Source: Chlamydiae bacterium CG10_big_fil_rev_8_21_14_0_10_42_34
Lineage (GTDB): Bacteria > Chlamydiota > Chlamydiia > Chlamydiales > SM23-39
Length of the DNA stretch: 64,000 nt
Assembly (NCBI GenBank): GCA_002773795.1
Contig: PFAD01000018.1
Location: 1,865 to 65,864, forward strand
Direction of reading: 5' to 3'
The notes beneath the pieces are model-generated. The model saw only the letters and a list, made by a program, of their open reading frames with translations. It had not been told where the DNA came from and ran no database searches. Made by a program: the position numbers and the translations under genes. This document shows positions 1 through 9,507 of this stretch, one piece after another. Position 1 is the stretch's first letter. Each line of letters begins with the position of its first letter.

Positions 1-451
1 ATCTTACAATGTACTCTTTTTCCATTTCAGCGTCGGGGCCAATCACACGCTTTGCAACTCTGCCATCTTGAGTGAGAAGTAAAATTCCTTTAGAATTTAC
101 ATCCAATCTTCCCACTACATTTAAAGTAGAAACATCACCCTCAAATTTACGGCCACGAGGTTCCCATTGATTTTCAGCAGTGATGAGCTCACATGCTTCG
201 GTGTACCCATCTTCTGGGAGATTAGAAACAACTCCTAAAGGCTTGTGCAACATGATGGTTGCTTTTTGCTCTTGTGCATCTTGAGCAACGCTTGCCACTT
301 CGACAAGATCTGTTCGCAACGCTTTAGTCCCTTGTTCAGTAACGACTACTCCATTTAAGGAAACTAAGCCCTGTTCAATCAGCTTATCGGCTTCTCTACG
401 GGAGCAAATGCCGCGCTCAGATAGTAATTTATTGATTCTAATTTTTTCCAT
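1..451 (-). CDS. Pseudouridine synthase, RluB/RsuA family (3' end outside window)
   Basis: Enzyme that isomerises a uridine in ribosomal RNA to pseudouridine. The reading frame begins at an ATG at 451-449 and runs leftward off the window, giving 150 codons. An S4 RNA-binding domain fills residues 1-60 (MEKIRINKLLSERG, then CSRREADKLI). The start of the catalytic domain follows, with MLHKPLGVVSN and the signature GRLDVNSKGILLLT, whose Asp is the family's catalytic residue. A second paralogue lies at 59042-59743. Family assignment is firm; the exact rRNA target cannot be told. The C-terminal part is missing only because the window ends. Confidence 0.9.
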   Translation of the reverse strand, partial: MEKIRINKLLSERGICSRREADKLIEQGLVSLNGVVVTEQGTKALRTDLVEVASVAQDAQEQKATIMLHKPLGVVSNLPEDGYTEACELITAENQWEPRGRKFEGDVSTLNVVGRLDVNSKGILLLTQDGRVAKRVIGPDAEMEKEYIVR

Positions 452-899
452 AAATACGCTATTTTTGCCCTGTAAGATACACGAAAAACAGATCCATTTC
501 AACAACAGAAGACTCCCGAGAGCATAAAACTAAGAGAACAACCCACGGAGGTGGCAGACATCCCCCCGCACCCCTTGAAAAAGTCAAAGATTCTATTGAA
601 TTTGAAAAAATTTCAAAGCACCCCCATTGAGCTCTTTGGAATATATGGCTTATGAAGCGAGGGGACGGGAATATCCCAAGCCTCTCTAGATTGTTATCTC
701 TGTGGTTTAATTTTTTGCCACGACACTTTCAGTAGTTACAATTTAACTAGCGACGTATGCACAAAGCCAAAAATATGTCGGATTCATTGCTATTTTTATT
801 GCTAAAGTTGTAAACTCCAACCCTCTGGCCCTTACACGAGGGAATAGTTGCATTAATATGCACGGTATTTTACGATTCAAAAGAGGTCGACTACTCTAG
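452..899. other. Intergenic region, 448 bases, no gene seen
   Basis: This lies between two divergently transcribed genes. No open frame longer than about 26 codons with a ribosome binding site is visible. It must hold the promoters of the pseudouridine synthase and of the secretin operon; one candidate is listed separately. I see no tRNA, inverted repeat or terminator here. Confidence 0.5.
715..742 (+). promoter_or_regulatory. Candidate sigma-70-type promoter for the secretin operon
   Basis: TTGCCA at 715-720 and TACAAT at 737-742 are separated by 16 bases, close to the bacterial housekeeping consensus. Transcription would start near 750, giving a leader of about 150 bases before the ATG at 900. 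This is a pattern match only. Confidence 0.3.
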
Positions 900-3800
900 A
901 TGTTCGCAATGCGTGATTATCTACTTCTTATCTTTGCCGTCAGCTCGCTCTTCTGTAACGAGGAGATTGCGATTGAAGATCCTATTGCCCAATTTGTTGA
1001 AGTATCTAATGAAAACACACTCCCACAAGAGTCCAATCTCGATGACGAAACAATCGCTACATCAGAATTTGATATTCCTCTACTAGACGCACCAACTCTT
1101 GCTAAAACTCCCAAAGCAAAAGTGCAACATCCAACAGACACGGAAGATGGCTATACGATCAACTACAACACCGTTTCCATGATCGAATACATCGGGTTTG
1201 CGAGCAAAATCTGCAAAACAAATTTCATTTATGAGGATGCAGACCTCGATTTTACTGTCACTGTCGTCTCAGATGAACCGGTCACATCAGCAAATGTGAT
1301 GGCGACTTTGATCCAAGTCTTAAGAATCCATGGCTTGATGCTCTTAGAGCAAGGAAATAGCTTGGTGATCCATAAATCTGCCGACGTAAAGCAAGTAGCA
1401 ACTTTGGTAACGGAAGCAGACCAGCAAGGAAACGCCCCGATTGTTACCCGCATTTTTAGAATTAAAAATGTGAAGCCCGAATCAATTGCGGCGATCATTC
1501 AGCCAATGATTTCAACATCTGCTATTTTAGAGACCTCAGCGGAAACGCGTCAGTTGATCTTGACCGATTTGACTGCCAATGTGAATAAGATTGCCGCTTT
1601 GATCGAAAATCTCGATTCGCCACACGCCCTTTTTGAGATCAAAAGCTTTAGCGTAAAACACAATAGGCCCGATTTTCTCATTGAACTGGCAAGCCAAATC
1701 ATGAATCCCCTCACACAGGGCAATCCATTTATTTTGGTGCCACAAAATCTTGCCAATGAGATCTTCATTGTATCGACGCCCGATTTAGTCGAAAAAACAA
1801 TTTCGGTGTTCACAAGTTTAGATACGGTTCCAAAAGTGGACATGGCGGCCTATAAGCACGTCAAACTAGAAAATGTTTTTGTCTACAAGGTACTGCACCG
1901 GCCCGCTGATGATGTTTTGAAGGGGCTAAATAACATTGCGAAAAGTCTCCAAAGCTCGTCGATTGCCGACCCCGATCTGATTCAGACAATCGATAGTGCA
2001 AAATGGATCCGAGAGACCAATTCGATCATGTTTATTGGCTCTAAAGACTCACTCGACAAAACCAAAGAATTTCTCTCTGCGCTCGACGTCACATCTTCAA
2101 TGGGCTCTTACGAGGAACGAAGTTCTTTTTTCGTCTACAAACCTAAATTTTTAACTGCTGAAGAGATCCAAAAGTCAATTCTCGAACTTGCCCACAACCT
2201 CAAGGGGACAAAAGGGGCAGATCCAAGTCTGATCGAAACTATTTCAAGCGTGAAGATCAATCCCCTTACACACACTTTGTCATTTTCGGGTGAGGAGAAA
2301 AACTTTGATCAGATCAGACAGCTTTTAGCAACAATTGATACAACAACTAATCAACCAACAACTCAAGCGATCCCTCCAAGCACCCAATTCTTAATTTACA
2401 AGCCTGTGAGCATCACTGGAGAAGAACTTTCTTCGACTTTAAAAGAGGTTCTCGCTCAACTCAAATCAGAAAAGTTGGAAGATCCCGCTTTCATTAACTC
2501 ACTCCAAACGATGAAATGGGTCAAATCGACTAATTCACTCATGTTTACAGGCGATCCAGCCTCGTTGCAAAGGGTTCAAACTCTGATTAAGACGTTTGAC
2601 ATACCAGATGCAAAAGCCGCTGCAAAACCCGTTTATTACATCTACAAAGTGCAGCACACAACGGGTGATGCGATTGAAGAAGATCTCGACTCTTTAGCTA
2701 AAAATTTCAAGTCTTCAGGGATAAAAGACGATAAGCTCCTCGAAGTAATCAACAAGATGCGCTATGTCAAACAGACCAACTCCCTGCTTCTAAGTGGCGA
2801 TCCTCAGGCCGTTGATGAGGTAAAAAAATTAGTAGTTGAATACGACTACCCAAGAGACTCTTCGGGACCTGCAAGTAGCAATTTCTACATGTATAAGCCA
2901 CACAATATGGCGGCAAATAAAATCGAAAAATCGCTCAAAGAGATTGGAACGAACCTCAAAAATGCAGGACTTGCTGACCCGAACCTTTTAAAGACGATAG
3001 ACAGTATTAAATACGTCGAGGCAACCAACTCTCTCATCTTTACAGGATCTCCCGAATCACTGGAAAAAATCCAAGGGCTCATTAAAGAGATCGATGTCCC
3101 ACCTGCAGTACACGCGCCGATTCAACACGTTGGGAAAACTACATTTTTACTCTACAAGCTCAAGCATGCTAGTGGCCCCCAAATCGTTAGTTCCTTGAAA
3201 AATATGACCTCTGAGCTAAAAAAAACAGGGACCGATGATAAATACTTCCTATCTGCACTCAAGAGCGTAAAATATATCAAAGAGACCAACTCCCTCTTTT
3301 TTAGCGGCACCGACGAGGCGCTTCAAAAAGTACAGTCTCTTGTAGAAACATTTGATGTCACCTCGCTTGCCTCAAAAACTCAGGCACCACGGTCTGCCAC
3401 CGTCACCGCTTCTAACTTCTTTGTCTATAAGCCACAGTCGATTCCTGGACCTGATCTTGAAAGACTTCTCTCCGACTTTGCAGAAAACTTAGCGAGCAGC
3501 GGACTCAATGATCCCGATCTATTTAATACGATAAAATCAACGCGCTGGACTGAAAAAACACAAACGCTTGTCTTTACAGGAACCCCCAGGGCGCTCGACC
3601 AGGTCAAAGAGCTCTTAAAAGAGTTTGATATCCCTGCAAACGGCCCTCATGAAGACATTGCATCCTCTGGGCCCTCCATTCAGGCAATTGACAATACGAG
3701 CTTCCTCGTCTACAAATTGCAATTCCATAAAGGGGATGAAATTCAAGGGGCTTTGCGCCAAATTGCAAAAGACTTGACCATTTCCAACGCCCCCATCAAC

Positions 3801-4886
3801 AAAGGTCTTTTAGATTCAATTAACTCGATTCAGTGGCTTGATGTAACCAATTCGCTCCTTTGTTCAGGCGATCAAGAAACACTTACCCGCCTTAGAGAGT
3901 TGATCAAAAACCTCGACATCCCTCTAAAACAAGTCTTTATTGAAATGTTGATGATTGAGACATCTTTGGCAAACGCCCTCACATTTGGTCTTGAGTGGGG
4001 CGCTAACTTTAAGTACCGAGATAAATTCTCTACTAACAGTTACAACACGATGCCCAATCTCTCTAGAAATGGAAGTCCCGATACATTCATTCAAAACTTA
4101 TCTGGACTCGACAGTACTACAACCCCTGTCCCTTCTAAAATCCCTGCCCCTGCAAGTGGATTTGATCTTGGCGTAATCGGCGAAGTGATCAAGCACAATG
4201 GTCAAACATTTTTAACTCTTGGCTCTCTGTTAAGCGCTCTACAAATCGATGATGAGACAAGCATCATCATGACCCCAAAAATTATTACTCAAGATGGGCG
4301 CACATCGACACTCTTTAGAGGGGAAAACATCCCATTTGTCGGCTCGTTCATCTCCAATAGCGGTAACAACACAATCAACACATCTAACATTGAGTACCGA
4401 GATATCGGTGTAAACCTTACGATTACCCCTGTTTTAGGAAACTCCGATATCGTCACACTCGACATCAACCTCGATCGTTCTCAAACCGTGGGTGATATTA
4501 CCCAAGCATCATTGAATCCTGGAGCACAATCAGCAAACGGGATCATTACGAGCAAAACGACCATGCAAACAACTGTGCACGTCCCAGATAACAACTTCCT
4601 CGTACTTACAGGGATGGTCAATAACTCCAACGTCAAGGCAAAAGGGGGAATTCCATGTCTTGGAGGCCTTCCTCTCGTAGGCGCCCTCTTTTCAAAAAGT
4701 GCAGATACGATCAGCAACTCAAATATTGTGATTTTCATCAGGCCGCATATCATTAATTCCGTTGAAGACATGCGCAGGATCACAACAAAAGAAGAAGACT
4801 ACTTCCGCGATCAAGTGGGAACCCCATTCCTCGAAAGAAATTTTGATGAAGGGATGGAACTGATAAAAACAATCGATGATGAATAA
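900..4886 (+). CDS. Giant outer-membrane secretin (GspD/SctC type) with eight tandem N-domain modules
   Basis: This forms the outer-membrane ring of a type II or type III secretion system. The 1328-residue protein starts MFAMRDYLLLIFAVSSLFC, a signal peptide. AAGAGG at 881-886 sits 13 bases before the ATG at 900. Residues about 85-155 look like an N0 domain and 180-315 like N1-type domains. Residues 325-1008 hold eight copies of a 72-75 residue module (listed separately). The secretin domain fills about 1005-1290, with the signature IPCLGGLPLVGALFS near its end. Usual secretins are 600-900 residues, so the extra length comes from the modules. It overlaps the next gene by 11 bases and heads an operon of three. 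Whether this is the T2SS GspD or the T3SS CdsC orthologue cannot be settled here. Confidence 0.88.
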   Translation: MFAMRDYLLLIFAVSSLFCNEEIAIEDPIAQFVEVSNENTLPQESNLDDETIATSEFDIPLLDAPTLAKTPKAKVQHPTDTEDGYTINYNTVSMIEYIGFASKICKTNFIYEDADLDFTVTVVSDEPVTSANVMATLIQVLRIHGLMLLEQGNSLVIHKSADVKQVATLVTEADQQGNAPIVTRIFRIKNVKPESIAAIIQPMISTSAILETSAETRQLILTDLTANVNKIAALIENLDSPHALFEIKSFSVKHNRPDFLIELASQIMNPLTQGNPFILVPQNLANEIFIVSTPDLVEKTISVFTSLDTVPKVDMAAYKHVKLENVFVYKVLHRPADDVLKGLNNIAKSLQSSSIADPDLIQTIDSAKWIRETNSIMFIGSKDSLDKTKEFLSALDVTSSMGSYEERSSFFVYKPKFLTAEEIQKSILELAHNLKGTKGADPSLIETISSVKINPLTHTLSFSGEEKNFDQIRQLLATIDTTTNQPTTQAIPPSTQFLIYKPVSITGEELSSTLKEVLAQLKSEKLEDPAFINSLQTMKWVKSTNSLMFTGDPASLQRVQTLIKTFDIPDAKAAAKPVYYIYKVQHTTGDAIEEDLDSLAKNFKSSGIKDDKLLEVINKMRYVKQTNSLLLSGDPQAVDEVKKLVVEYDYPRDSSGPASSNFYMYKPHNMAANKIEKSLKEIGTNLKNAGLADPNLLKTIDSIKYVEATNSLIFTGSPESLEKIQGLIKEIDVPPAVHAPIQHVGKTTFLLYKLKHASGPQIVSSLKNMTSELKKTGTDDKYFLSALKSVKYIKETNSLFFSGTDEALQKVQSLVETFDVTSLASKTQAPRSATVTASNFFVYKPQSIPGPDLERLLSDFAENLASSGLNDPDLFNTIKSTRWTEKTQTLVFTGTPRALDQVKELLKEFDIPANGPHEDIASSGPSIQAIDNTSFLVYKLQFHKGDEIQGALRQIAKDLTISNAPINKGLLDSINSIQWLDVTNSLLCSGDQETLTRLRELIKNLDIPLKQVFIEMLMIETSLANALTFGLEWGANFKYRDKFSTNSYNTMPNLSRNGSPDTFIQNLSGLDSTTTPVPSKIPAPASGFDLGVIGEVIKHNGQTFLTLGSLLSALQIDDETSIIMTPKIITQDGRTSTLFRGENIPFVGSFISNSGNNTINTSNIEYRDIGVNLTITPVLGNSDIVTLDINLDRSQTVGDITQASLNPGAQSANGIITSKTTMQTTVHVPDNNFLVLTGMVNNSNVKAKGGIPCLGGLPLVGALFSKSADTISNSNIVIFIRPHIINSVEDMRRITTKEEDYFRDQVGTPFLERNFDEGMELIKTIDDE
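1871..3924 (+). repeat. Eight tandem secretin N-domain-like protein modules
   Basis: Each module opens with an F-x-x-Y-K motif (VFVYKV, FFVYKP, FLIYKP, YYIYKV, FYMYKP, FLLYKL, FFVYKP, FLVYKL). It continues through a helix, an acidic D-P/D-x-x motif and a strand T-N-S-L-x-F-x-G, and ends in a helix closing with (F/L/Y)D(I/V/Y)P or DVT. Linkers of roughly 10-30 residues rich in Pro, Ala and Ser separate them. The copies are divergent at DNA level, so the expansion is old. Confidence 0.85.
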
Positions 4887-5817
4887 AGCTCTCATTCTTT
4901 TACTTCTTCTAAGTGCTAGCTGCTACCGCGTACCAGATGAGATTGAACCGCGCGTCAGCTTTCAACTGCAAGACCAACATTTTCAGCGCCTAGCGGGTGC
5001 ATTTACTCCCCTTTCCCCTGAAGAGAGAAGTTCTGATTGGGGAAAAGAGTACATCATAGCAAGGGCCTTTGCGAGTGAGCTCGATTTGTACCGCGCTGTT
5101 TCAACTTTTAAAAGGGCTCAAATCTTAAACTTTGACAACCCGACCCGCAAACTAGAAATCCAGTACGATATTTTACTGTGCTACTTTTTAGGCAAAAGAT
5201 ACACGGACGTCGTCGAGTCATTTGAAAAAAGCAATCTTGCCCATGTCGATAAAACATTTCCCGCCTACCACGACCTTCTCCTCGTCCTTTTTGAGTCATA
5301 TCGAGAGCTCAAAGACACAGAAAAACAAGCAAAAATTGTCGAACTCATCGAGAAAAGTTTTCCCGACACAAGCGAGGAGCTTAGAGTCTCTTTGGCTATT
5401 CGTGAAGGTGATCTTCCCACAATCGACTTTTTCGCCTCCGGCTTTCAAAGCCCCTCTTATCTAGACAACCTCGTCGATTGCTATAGTGGACAAAAAAAAT
5501 CGGTCGCAACGGCCCAATGTCTCAATGCTCTTATCCCAGGTGCAGGATATCTCTATATTGGCCAGCGCAAATCGGCACTCACTGCCTTTTTACTAAATGG
5601 CCTCTTCATTGCAGCTGCGACCCAATTCTTTCTCCACAACCACATCGCAGCAGGCATTATCACAACTGGATTTGAAGCAGGCTGGTATTTTGGCGGCATC
5701 TATGGCGCCGGCGAAGAGGCCAAATACTACAATGAAAGAGCCTATGAAAAGGCGGCCTCTGTCGTCCTGAATGAGTACAAACTCTTTCCAGCCCTTATGT
5801 TGAACTATGCTTTTTAA
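4876..5817 (+). CDS. TPR-like exported protein with C-terminal membrane hairpin
   Basis: Function unknown. The 313-residue product begins MMNKALILLLLLSASCYRV, a signal sequence with a lipobox-like SASC, so it may be a lipoprotein. Residues about 40-200 are helical and TPR-like, including DWGKEYIIARAFASELDLYRA. Residues 205-290 contain LIPGAGYLYIGQRKSALTAF followed by hydrophobic segments and FGGIYGAGEEAKYYNERAY, a pattern seen in small membrane proteins near yidD-like genes. It overlaps the secretin by 11 bases and the next gene by 11 bases, so the three are translationally coupled. The context suggests a helper in assembling the secretin or in envelope biogenesis, which is inference. Start could be either of two adjacent ATGs. 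Confidence 0.75.
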   Translation: MMNKALILLLLLSASCYRVPDEIEPRVSFQLQDQHFQRLAGAFTPLSPEERSSDWGKEYIIARAFASELDLYRAVSTFKRAQILNFDNPTRKLEIQYDILLCYFLGKRYTDVVESFEKSNLAHVDKTFPAYHDLLLVLFESYRELKDTEKQAKIVELIEKSFPDTSEELRVSLAIREGDLPTIDFFASGFQSPSYLDNLVDCYSGQKKSVATAQCLNALIPGAGYLYIGQRKSALTAFLLNGLFIAAATQFFLHNHIAAGIITTGFEAGWYFGGIYGAGEEAKYYNERAYEKAASVVLNEYKLFPALMLNYAF

Positions 5818-6253
5818 CCCCCTCTTATTTTTTCAAAATAGGTTGATCAGAAAACATTCGCAATTTTCTAAGTTATTTTTAATCAATACAGTCAGTTGTT
5901 TTCTCATCGCACATCCCGGTTACTTTGAACCGTGGGGAAATGACTCAGATTTAAAACCTGCTGGTGAGCCCGCAAAAAAAGAAGAGCTCTCAATCGCAAC
6001 TCGCATTGCAGACATGGTCATCACCTTTCATAAAGAGGTCCTCTCCCCTGTTGATGGGCCACGAAGCCACTTCCGGCCCACCTCAGCTCAATACATGCAT
6101 CTTGCGATGCACCGCTATGGATTTCTCAAAGGTTTTATCATGGGGTGCGATCGCCTCTTAAGAGAAAATGATGAAGAATGGGTCTATCGGACCATTCAAA
6201 CTGGAGATAAGATCTTCAAGTATGATCCTGCCAAAGAAAATAAATATGACTAA
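5807..6253 (+). CDS. YidD-like membrane protein insertion efficiency factor, divergent
   Basis: YidD proteins assist insertion of inner-membrane proteins next to YidC. In this 148-residue product the core at about 75-120 reads HKEVLSPVDGPRSHFRPT, then SAQYMHLAMHRYGFLKG, matching the family pattern S-P-x5-C-R-F-x-P-T-C-S-x-Y. Both motif cysteines are replaced (by Ser/His and Ser/Ala), and there is an N-terminal extension with a hydrophobic stretch at about 22-35. It is the last gene of the secretin operon, starting 11 bases inside the previous gene. Without the Cys pair a changed role is possible. Confidence 0.7.
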   Translation: MLFNPLLFFQNRLIRKHSQFSKLFLINTVSCFLIAHPGYFEPWGNDSDLKPAGEPAKKEELSIATRIADMVITFHKEVLSPVDGPRSHFRPTSAQYMHLAMHRYGFLKGFIMGCDRLLRENDEEWVYRTIQTGDKIFKYDPAKENKYD

Positions 6254-6262
6254 ACGGCCCTT

Positions 6263-8026
6263 TTAAGACGGGTTGTCGTGAACAAGCTCTTGAGCGCGCA
6301 AACAAGCTTTCCACGTTGAAAACTGAGGGTTTGTCTCATCTGTAAAATAGAGATTTCCAAGACCTATTTGTTTGACCAAACCTGCCCTATGAAATACCCG
6401 CCACACCTCTTCTGTAAGCCCGCTTATAACTAGATGGCGATGGGTCGATTTCAATGTCTCATGTAGATGTGAAATTGCAAGGCACATCGACGCATCCATA
6501 TGGTAGATATTATTGAGACGCAACACGATGACTTGTACATTGCGGTCTTCTGCGATTGATTTTAGCGCCATTTGAAACACATCTGCGGAAGCAAAGTAGA
6601 GCTCCCCTGCAATGCCAATGATTCTCACTTTCCTATGGGGCTCTTCTTTGGGACTTGCGATGATGAGACGCCCCTTTGAATTAAACGCATATTCAACTAA
6701 GTGAGGTGTTGCAGACTTTCTTAAGTACGAACCGATCGAGATCACAATGCCGATAAAAAAGGCGATATCGAGACTGAAGATCAAACACGAGACAAATGTA
6801 ATGAGAAACACGGCCGCATCTTCGCGCGTTGCGTGAAAACAGAGCTTAATTTCCGTCCAATTCATAAGAGCAGGAACTGTCAACATAAGCAAAGCGGCTA
6901 GAGCTGCTAAAGGGATGTGCTGGACAAGTGGCCAGCAGAAAAAAATGATAATCGCAGTAAAAATCCCGCTAAAAATTGCAGCAAACCTTGTTTTCGAATG
7001 GGTGTTGTAGCTCAATGTTGTCCTGGTTGCACTTCCCGACGCAGGGAGAGCTCCATAAATAAAAGAGAGAACTGCATTGCTCACTCCTACTCCAAACACA
7101 TCTTGATTGACTTGGACCTCATGGCCCGATTTTGCTGCGAAATTACGAGAGATGGAAAAAACCTCCAATACTGCCAAAAGAGAAATAGCAACTGCTGCAG
7201 GAAACACCTTATTGAGAATCGAAAAGTCGATGAGAGGGAGTGTAAGCTCAGGAAAAGGCTCAGTGGCAAGCTGATAGTCTCCCAATCGGGCAATTGTAGA
7301 GTGGCCTAACCAGAGGTTGAGAAAGTACGCAGCTATTGAGGCTACAATTAACATTAAAAGGGCATCTGGGAGATTTTTCGAACTTTTCCTCAGCACGAAT
7401 AAAGCAAAAAGACTGATTAGTCCCACAAGGACAGTCGGCCAACTAAACTGGAGTATATGAGAGGCGAAGACCCATGATTTTAAAAGGACAGAATCGGCAA
7501 CTTTATCTGAGGGGACGCCTGTAAAATAAAACATCTGCGTCACAACAATGGCAACAGTAATCCCCGCAAAGTAACCTAAAACCACAGGCCTACTCACAAA
7601 TTGCAAAAGCTTACTGACATTAAAAAAAGCAGCCCCAATTTGAATGATCCCAATGATTAGAATAATCTGGGTGAGTATATGTAGAACCAAAGCCTCTTTT
7701 TCAGCGCCAGCTACATTTTCGAAGTAGTTGATTAAGACGTCATTGATCGAAGTTTGGATCAAAATCGCAGTTCCCGTACTTGGGCCCGATATTAAATGGC
7801 GCGATGAGCCAAGAGCTGCTGCAAAAATCGTACCAAAGATCGCAGAAAATAGCCCCGCTGTAGGAGGAAGCCCCGCCAAAAGTGAATAGGCGATCGATTG
7901 AGGAATCGTCATGAGGGCAACTGCCATTGCTGCCCATAGATCGTTTCTGAAGTAGGGTAAGTTATATTCCTTCAGTTCATCTCGAAAGGGTGTGAACGAA
8001 ATGGCTCTAGGCCTAGGTATTCTCAT
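6263..8026 (-). CDS. SulP/SLC26 family anion permease with STAS domain
   Basis: An inner-membrane carrier for sulfate, bicarbonate or a similar anion. The 587-residue protein has the SulP opening (LPYFRNDLWAAMAVALMTIP, then QSIAYSLLAGLPPTAGLF), the ISGPSTGTAIL motif, 10-12 hydrophobic segments to about residue 430, and a C-terminal STAS domain at about 440-560 (VIVLRLNNIYHMDASM). The substrate cannot be read from sequence. A sulfate role would fit the APS kinase and sulfotransferase genes downstream at 15220-22839, but they are not in one operon. It is convergent with the YidD-like gene (9 bases apart). Confidence 0.88.
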   Translation of the reverse strand: MRIPRPRAISFTPFRDELKEYNLPYFRNDLWAAMAVALMTIPQSIAYSLLAGLPPTAGLFSAIFGTIFAAALGSSRHLISGPSTGTAILIQTSINDVLINYFENVAGAEKEALVLHILTQIILIIGIIQIGAAFFNVSKLLQFVSRPVVLGYFAGITVAIVVTQMFYFTGVPSDKVADSVLLKSWVFASHILQFSWPTVLVGLISLFALFVLRKSSKNLPDALLMLIVASIAAYFLNLWLGHSTIARLGDYQLATEPFPELTLPLIDFSILNKVFPAAVAISLLAVLEVFSISRNFAAKSGHEVQVNQDVFGVGVSNAVLSFIYGALPASGSATRTTLSYNTHSKTRFAAIFSGIFTAIIIFFCWPLVQHIPLAALAALLMLTVPALMNWTEIKLCFHATREDAAVFLITFVSCLIFSLDIAFFIGIVISIGSYLRKSATPHLVEYAFNSKGRLIIASPKEEPHRKVRIIGIAGELYFASADVFQMALKSIAEDRNVQVIVLRLNNIYHMDASMCLAISHLHETLKSTHRHLVISGLTEEVWRVFHRAGLVKQIGLGNLYFTDETNPQFSTWKACLRAQELVHDNPS

Positions 8027-8058
8027 AACTGTAGTGTAGAAAACCTATAGAAAAAAGG

Positions 8059-9399
8059 CTACAAAAGACGGGGCTCTGCAGCTGCAGGGGCCTCTTTTCC
8101 TCTGAGTTCAAGCGTAATCGGACAGCCACTGAACTGATAAACATCTCGAAAATTGTTGATCAGATACTTTTTGTACGTTTCTGTCATCAGCAAAGGCTTA
8201 TTGACAAAGAGGACAAATTTTGGAGGGTTTGTCTCCACTTGCGTCATGTAGTAAATGCGGAGACGCTTTCCTGTGATTAATGGAGGATGATACTTCTGCA
8301 AGCATCCTTCGATAAATTTATTCAGCCCACCTGTCGTAATGCGCTTGAGCCTTTCCGCATAGGTTTGCTTAATGATTGGGAAAATCTTATTTAAATTACG
8401 CTCTTTCATTGCAGAGATGAAAAGAGTTGGACAGTGATTTAAGAATGGGATCTCTTCGCGAACGCCTCGCATCGCATGTTCCATGCGGAAGTTCTTCATC
8501 AAATCCCACTTATTGAAAACAAGGATACAGCTTTTGCCTTGTGCTTCAATTTCACTTGCGATCCTCTTTTCTTGTGTCGTAAAGCCTTCAAATGAGTCGA
8601 GGACAAGTAAACATACATCTGCTTTTTCAACGGCTTCATCAGTGCGTATCGATGCAAATTTATCGACAACTTCTTTTTCTGCTTTTTTGCGTCGAATTCC
8701 AGCAGTGTCGATCAAGAGATACTCTTGCCCTTCATGTTCAATCGTTACGTCGATCGCATCGCGCGTTGTCCCTGCAATTGGACTCACAATCGATCTTTCT
8801 TCGTGCAAAAGATGGTTTAAAAGGGTCGATTTTCCAACATTAGGTCTGCCCACGATTGCAACGCGAATGCCTCCGAAAACAGCTGGCTGTTCAATCTCTT
8901 CTTCTTCAGGAACATAACTAATTGCTTTTTCTAAAAGCTCTGCAATCTGATACCCTTGCACAGCAGAGCATGCGATCAGATCTCTCACAGCAAGCGAATG
9001 AAACTCGTGAATCTTAAACTCGTCATTTGATTGGTCGATCTTATTGACCGCAACGACAACAGACTTTTTAGCATTGAGCAAAATCTTTGCGACCTCTTCA
9101 TCCAAAGGATGGGGCCCTACTTGTCCATCAACGACTAAAATAACTACATCGGCCTCGTTAATTGCAATCTGCGCTTGTCTCCGGATCTCATAATTAAATG
9201 GCATCGCATCAGACAAATCGATACCGCCAGTGTCGATCAATGTAAATGGGCGCCCGAACACCTCTGCTTCTGCATAAAGACGATCGCGCGTAATCCCTTC
9301 TTGCTCATCGACAATAGAGATTCGCTTCTGACAAATTCGATTAAAAAGGGCCGACTTCCCTACGTTAGGGCGTCCAACTAAAGCTATTTTTGGGTGCAT
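8059..9399 (-). CDS. der: Ribosome biogenesis GTPase Der (EngA)
   Basis: An essential GTPase for 50S subunit assembly. It has two tandem G domains: G1 motifs GRPNVGKSALF near residue 8 and GRPNVGKSTLL near 195, with DTGGI and DTAGI switch motifs and NKID/NKWD specificity motifs. A C-terminal KH-like domain carries YYMTQVETNPPKFVLFVNKP. I place the start at the ATG at 9399 (MHPKIALVGRPN); the frame extends to a TTG at 9438, which would add 13 residues not typical of the family. Resulting length is about 446 residues, normal for Der. Confidence 0.95.
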   Translation of the reverse strand: MHPKIALVGRPNVGKSALFNRICQKRISIVDEQEGITRDRLYAEAEVFGRPFTLIDTGGIDLSDAMPFNYEIRRQAQIAINEADVVILVVDGQVGPHPLDEEVAKILLNAKKSVVVAVNKIDQSNDEFKIHEFHSLAVRDLIACSAVQGYQIAELLEKAISYVPEEEEIEQPAVFGGIRVAIVGRPNVGKSTLLNHLLHEERSIVSPIAGTTRDAIDVTIEHEGQEYLLIDTAGIRRKKAEKEVVDKFASIRTDEAVEKADVCLLVLDSFEGFTTQEKRIASEIEAQGKSCILVFNKWDLMKNFRMEHAMRGVREEIPFLNHCPTLFISAMKERNLNKIFPIIKQTYAERLKRITTGGLNKFIEGCLQKYHPPLITGKRLRIYYMTQVETNPPKFVLFVNKPLLMTETYKKYLINNFRDVYQFSGCPITLELRGKEAPAAAEPRLL

Positions 9400-9485
9400 A
9401 GTTTTCTGTAAAAAAGGAAAGTATAAATGATTAACCAATCCACTTCAAGTCTTTTATTGTAATGATAATTATCTCACCAATTTGG

Positions 9486-9491
9486 TATAAT
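9486..9491 (+). promoter_or_regulatory. Consensus -10 element TATAAT
   Basis: A perfect TATAAT sits 16 bases upstream of the start of the small membrane protein gene. No good -35 is at the right distance; TTGTAA at 9457-9462 is 23 bases away. The leader would be very short, about 10-15 bases. Confidence 0.4.
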
Positions 9492-9507
9492 ATCAACAAG
9501 GATGATT

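Noticed and set aside
848-876. TTGCAT-17-TACGAT promoter-like pair just before the secretin ATG
   Set aside because: Transcription would start at about 883, inside the AAGAGG ribosome binding site, leaving no usable leader; the pair at 715-742 fits better.
452-899. Short plus-strand frame beginning LKKSKILLNLKKF in the first intergenic region
   Set aside because: It would need a TTG start without a Shine-Dalgarno sequence and ends after about 26 codons.
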